The notes under the pieces were generated by a model. The model ran no database searches and was not told the DNA's origin. It was given only the letters and a program-made list of their open reading frames with translations. From contig CAZLTC010000040.1 in the NCBI GenBank assembly GCA_964562405.1, positions 1 through 22,460 on the forward strand: a stretch of 22,460 nt of DNA, in the 5' to 3' direction. A program made the translations under genes and the position numbers. This DNA comes from WJLY01 sp964562405 (GTDB taxonomy: Bacteria > Joyebacterota > Joyebacteria > Joyebacterales > Joyebacteraceae). Below, in pieces: positions 20,895 to 22,460 of the stretch. Numbering within the stretch: the first letter of the stretch is position 1; each line of letters starts with the position of its first letter.

Positions 20895-22460
20895 TCACCG
20901 CAGATCGAGCTCTCCGAACGTGCCCGGGTCGTAGTCTATGGGAACCTGCCAATCGGCCGATCCGGAGGTCCTGGCCTGCTTGCGACGGAAGTTGAGCCGC
21001 CAGTAGTCCCCCACGGTCATCTCGGCCTTAGGGGCGTCGCCATCGAGCGTCTTGAAGCTGGGTGGAAGCGGTTCACCCGCATCCTTGGAGTAGCCCAGGG
21101 TCTCGTACGGGATCACCAGCTCGGCAGTCCACCTGTCGCTCCCGCGACTGGTAGCGATCTGATAGTCGCCGTTCCAATCGGGATGAACGGTGTACCACAT
21201 CGTTTCATCGAACGTGATCTTCTGGTCGAAGACCACACCATCAGGGTTCACGTAGATCTGGTAGACCACGAGTTCGTCAGGGTCGGGCTGCAGAAAGAGC
21301 CCGACGCAGTCATCCATGTATACCGCCGCGTCCCGTTCGGCCGCCTCGCTCCTGAGTTCGTCCATCTTGTCGTCCAAGCAGACCGCCGTAACGATCAGGT
21401 TCCCCGCGTCGTGAGCGAACACGAACTCGGTCTTGCCGTCCACCGGCTGATAACCCTGGCCTGTGTAGAGTTCGGTCACGAGCGCGCCCCCGTCCATCAT
21501 GGCCGCGTCCGGCTTCCCGTCCAGGGTCGGTCCGCTCGCCACGGCCGGAGCCTCGACCTTCCTGAGTAAGCGCGCAGGCCTCTCGACCTCCAGCATTCTT
21601 CCGTCAGCCAACGGATACTTCAGCGAGACCACGGGTGCCGGATAGATGCCGTCCGTCTTCGACGCCATGAAGGTGAGCTTCTCGACGGCGCCCGGGGCCA
21701 CGCTGAACGGCGCCGCCGCAGGCTCCACACGCCACTGATCCGGCACGCTCCAGTCGGCTTCCCCGCCAAGCGGCTCTCCGGTGTCGTTCTCGATGCTCAC
21801 GCTGATCTCCGATGAGGCGTTTCCCCCACTCGTCACTACCAACGGGCTGACTCTGATCAGGTCGTTCTCTATCCGGTCGATCTCATCGAGCAGTCCGGTG
21901 GTCACGAACTCGCGCGGGTACACGTTGCCGTCGAGATCGTGAATCGTCAGCTTGAAGCCGTCCTTCGTCACGTCGACGATGCCGTACTGGAAGAACTCAC
22001 CTCTAAGCTCCGGCTGTGTGTTGGTCCCGAACATCTCGGCGCCCGAGCTTCCGATCGCGGTGTACTCGATGCCTCCGAAGTCCCCACAGAAGTAGCGGTG
22101 GTAGTGTCCGCAGAAGACCGCGTCCACGCCGTTATCGACCAGGATCTCGTGTAGATCGTCCGGCTTTCCGTGCCGTAACGTCTGGTCCCACAACGGCTTA
22201 TGGAAGAACACGAACACGTTCTGGGCATCGGCCTCTGCCAGGTCCCGCTGGAGCCAAGTCGCTTGCTGCAGGCCCATGGCGGCCCACGACTCGATCCTGC
22301 TGTTGTCGAGGACCACGAAGTGGCTGTTGGCGTAGTCGAATGAGTAGAAGAGCTTTCTGCCTGTCTTCTCGGTGTAGATCTCCTGTGAGCGATCGTCCCA
22401 GATGTCGTGGTTGCCCGGAGTCATGTATACAGGCACGCCTACCGTGCGAAGAATGGCCAG
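20895..22460 (-). CDS. Metallophosphoesterase with C-terminal CBM9-like domain (N-terminus outside window)
   Basis: The frame stays open to the window edge and reads LAILRTVGVPVYMTPGNHD, so the internal GTG at 22436 is not the true start; 521 codons are visible. The calcineurin-like core shows GNHD, FFHKPLW and GHYHRYF. The first metal-binding motifs (DxH and GDxxD) must lie upstream of the window. A beta linker region (about 190-300) follows, then a CBM9-like sandwich (about 305 to the end). It contains LDGKPDAAM, FVFAHDAGNLIVTAVC, DDCVGLFLQPD and YWRLNFRRKQ, typical of carbohydrate-binding family 9 modules attached to exported proteins. This suggests an extracellular or periplasmic phosphatase or phosphodiesterase that binds a glycan or envelope surface. 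Confidence 0.9.
   Translation of the reverse strand: MAILRTVGVPVYMTPGNHDIWDDRSQEIYTEKTGRKLFYSFDYANSHFVVLDNSRIESWAAMGLQQATWLQRDLAEADAQNVFVFFHKPLWDQTLRHGKPDDLHEILVDNGVDAVFCGHYHRYFCGDFGGIEYTAIGSSGAEMFGTNTQPELRGEFFQYGIVDVTKDGFKLTIHDLDGNVYPREFVTTGLLDEIDRIENDLIRVSPLVVTSGGNASSEISVSIENDTGEPLGGEADWSVPDQWRVEPAAAPFSVAPGAVEKLTFMASKTDGIYPAPVVSLKYPLADGRMLEVERPARLLRKVEAPAVASGPTLDGKPDAAMMDGGALVTELYTGQGYQPVDGKTEFVFAHDAGNLIVTAVCLDDKMDELRSEAAERDAAVYMDDCVGLFLQPDPDELVVYQIYVNPDGVVFDQKITFDETMWYTVHPDWNGDYQIATSRGSDRWTAELVIPYETLGYSKDAGEPLPPSFKTLDGDAPKAEMTVGDYWRLNFRRKQARTSGSADWQVPIDYDPGTFGELDLR

Noticed and set aside
19932..21569. Long plus-strand open frame of 545 codons
   Set aside because: It is antisense to the flavoprotein and metallophosphoesterase genes, which carry clear family motifs. 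Its own translation is arginine-, histidine- and valine-rich without domains, as expected from the mirror frame of a GC-rich gene.
22437..22460. GTG at 22436 as the start of the metallophosphoesterase
   Set aside because: The frame is open to the window edge and the upstream codons fit the family. The first metal-binding motifs are also missing from the visible part, so the gene must start outside the window.

Overview
This window is GC-rich bacterial chromosomal DNA from an uncultured-type, Gram-negative-like lineage. Three traits point towards the FCB-group candidate phyla, such as Eisenbacteria or Krumholzibacteria. Two secreted peptidases (5763-7550 and 14178-16802) end in the FlgD-like, 'PNPF'-containing C-terminal domain common in those phyla. 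There is an MXAN_6640-type metalloprotease, and there are large exported beta-rich proteins. The phylum assignment is inference; no rRNA, tRNA, CRISPR array, insertion sequence or phage gene was seen. Promoters are easy to read here: most match TTGACN, 17-18 bases, TANNNT, and they sit upstream of most transcription units.

Layout. Positions 1-2229 (minus) hold a heterodimeric ABC exporter pair, the second subunit cut by the window edge. It is preceded by a 390-base intergenic region with its own promoter, an inverted repeat around the -35 box, a terminator-like hairpin just before the start codon, and further upstream a stem-loop-rich stretch that looks like an undescribed structured RNA. Positions 2621-5106 hold two divergent genes: an exported protein of unknown function (minus) and a seven-repeat FG-GAP beta-propeller (plus). 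Positions 5122-8905 carry three unrelated zinc metallopeptidases: a small cytoplasmic HEWGH protein, a secreted MXAN_6640-type protease, and, transcribed divergently from a probably leaderless mRNA, a site-2-protease-like membrane protease with CBS domains. Positions 8971-11166 (minus) form a TetR regulator plus radical SAM operon. Positions 11658-16802 (minus) hold a large lipoprotein with PKD and amidotransferase-like domains and a secreted M14 carboxypeptidase.

Positions 17031-17819 (minus) encode a class II glutamine amidotransferase. It is divergent from a two-gene polyamine operon at 18159-19722: pyruvoyl-dependent arginine decarboxylase and agmatinase, which together convert arginine to putrescine. 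Positions 19737-22460 (minus) hold a geranylgeranyl-reductase-type flavoprotein downstream of a metallophosphoesterase fused to a CBM9-like domain, the latter cut by the window edge.

Most of the content is ordinary. The best candidates for something new are the structured RNA with a possible loop-loop interaction upstream of the ABC exporter, the small HEWGH peptidase family, the TetR/radical SAM pair, and the leaderless protease gene.
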